This document shows positions 34,335 to 34,903 of a stretch of 34,903 bases of DNA, piece after piece (positions within the stretch are counted from its first letter, which is position 1; every line of letters starts with the position of its first letter). The DNA is from Selenomonadales bacterium (lineage in GTDB: Bacteria > Bacillota > UBA994). The notes under the pieces were generated by a model. It did not search any database. It saw nothing but the letters and a program-made list of their open reading frames with translations, and was not told where the DNA came from. The stretch is from positions 89,189 through 124,091 of the forward strand of contig JAGXRZ010000053.1 of NCBI GenBank assembly GCA_018335585.1, written 5' to 3'. Both the position numbers and the translations under genes were made by a program.

Positions 34335-34604
34335 TGGCAGGCAGGCGAACTCTCGGGCTCGATAGACGTCGTTATATCATGGTCACCGGCAGGACCCAAA
34401 CGTGCTCTGTCAAAGGCAAGCGCGCCTTGGCTAGGCATATTACCGCTCCGGAACCGACTTTCTTGCTGGGATTGTTGTCTATGAGACGAAACGCCTTGAC
34501 CATTGACTTATGCCCGAGTTTAACAGATGCCAAGGGAACAAAATCTCCTGAAACCATTGTGGTTGCAGGAGATTTTGTCGGTACTGGCGGGTATAGAAAT
34601 GTAG
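34335..34604. other. gap between nagB and the transposase fragment
   Basis: No convincing gene is seen. A minus-strand frame from GTG 34608 (78 codons to 34372) overlaps the transposase stop as GTGA, but it reads through a strong hairpin and matches nothing recognised. The region probably holds the end of the insertion sequence; its exact border was not found. Confidence 0.4.
34538..34578. terminator. long hairpin, possible bidirectional terminator or IS terminal structure
   Basis: The arms at 34538-34556 and 34560-34578 pair over 19 positions with one mismatch around the loop TTG. Both arms contain the 13-bp perfect inverted repeat ACAAAATCTCCTG / CAGGAGATTTTGT. On the minus strand TTTTGTTCCCTT follows the stem, fitting a terminator after the transposase gene. 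Confidence 0.55.
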
Positions 34605-34903
34605 TCACATCTCTGTGGCTTTGTCGAGGCTGTATTTGAGGCGGCGCAGTTCGCTGGCCGTCGGCAACCTTAGGTCGCCTTTGATCCTGAGCGATTCAAG
34701 GATCACTCGCATGTCCTCATTTGGCTTGGTTAGACGATAGTACCCTGCGGGTAAAGCATCAGCTTGGAATGAAGCCAACGCCTTTTTGATCCGATCTGCC
34801 GATAGACCGGACTCCCAGCCATCCTCATTAAGCAGATCCTTGCCTTGAAAGTTCAAGATTTTGTATTGGATAAGTCGAATCATGGTCAAGGCTATGAAGC
34901 AGA
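34605..34903 (-). mobile_element. C-terminal part of an IS1634/IS4-type DDE transposase, cut by the window edge
   Basis: The frame is open to the window edge and reads CFIALTMIRLIQYKI, then GLSADRIKKALASFQADALPAGYYRL, then a C-terminal segment ending with a TGA at 34607-34605. The hydrophobic CFIAL..RL..YK helix after the catalytic Glu and the following short C-terminal region are typical of IS1634/IS4-superfamily transposases. DDE residues would be to the right of the window. More A/T-rich codon use than the nag genes supports foreign origin. Confidence 0.6.

Noticed and set aside
34334-34639. Plus-strand 101-codon frame after nagB
   Set aside because: It overlaps the nagB stop, runs through the 19-bp hairpin and into the transposase antisense, with no recognisable domain.

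Overview
The window is GC-rich chromosomal DNA from a Bacillota bacterium, probably Clostridia-like (anaerobic and low-oxygen lineages fit best, but no marker here fixes the genus). The reasons are the secA-prfB pair, RNase J, the ftsEX / murein hydrolase / MinJ-like PDZ / uvrB neighbourhood, a CsaB-type wall-polymer locus, strong AGGAGG-type ribosome sites with many GTG and TTG starts, and a NagR-type GntR regulator with a Bacillus-like operator. A good match to a sigma-H promoter in front of ftsEX hints at a spore former.

Layout. (1) 50-5980, plus strand: HD-GYP membrane phosphodiesterase, secA, prfB (RF2, with the classical programmed +1 frameshift; 4101-5226) and a DUF2993 lipid-binding-type protein. 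(2) 5981-6287: repeat-rich gap. (3) 6288-14144, plus strand: a wall-polymer operon (DUF5693 membrane protein, two GT-B glycosyltransferases, CsaB pyruvyl transferase, TagA/WecG transferase), with a split transketolase joined by overlapping starts and stops. (4) 14156-15814, minus strand: RNase J, convergent with the transketolase. (5) 15933-21952, plus strand: ftsE, ftsX, EnvC-like M23 hydrolase, MinJ-like PDZ membrane protein, uvrB. (6) 21953-23029: a decayed zone with a small Cys-rich ORF, a clear terminator, a livF 3' relic and an orphan hicB. (7) 23030-34334: a peptidoglycan-sugar recycling region. (8) 34335-34903: end of an insertion sequence, with a transposase C-terminus cut by the window edge.

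Region 7 is the most interesting. It encodes AnmK, NagZ, a MurQ protein fused in frame to a serine amidase/beta-lactamase-fold domain (AmiE-like), a BadF-type sugar kinase (MurK/NagK-like), NagR, NagA and NagB, plus a secreted family-5 solute-binding protein with copper-amine-oxidase-N (stalk) repeats and a PP2C phosphatase. Neither NagZ nor the MurQ-amidase fusion has a signal peptide, so the pathway looks cytoplasmic: imported muropeptides lose GlcNAc (NagZ) and peptide (amidase domain), MurNAc or anhydro-MurNAc is phosphorylated (BadF kinase or AnmK), the lactyl ether is cut (MurQ), and GlcNAc-6P goes to fructose-6P (NagA, NagB). A 16-bp NagR-like operator sits inside overlapping divergent nagR and nagA promoters, placing kinase-MurQ-NagZ and NagAB under one switch.

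Dispersed repeats sharing the core AAAAGGGACGG mark several gene borders, and one copy has become the C-terminus of a glycosyltransferase. No tRNA, rRNA or CRISPR array was seen.
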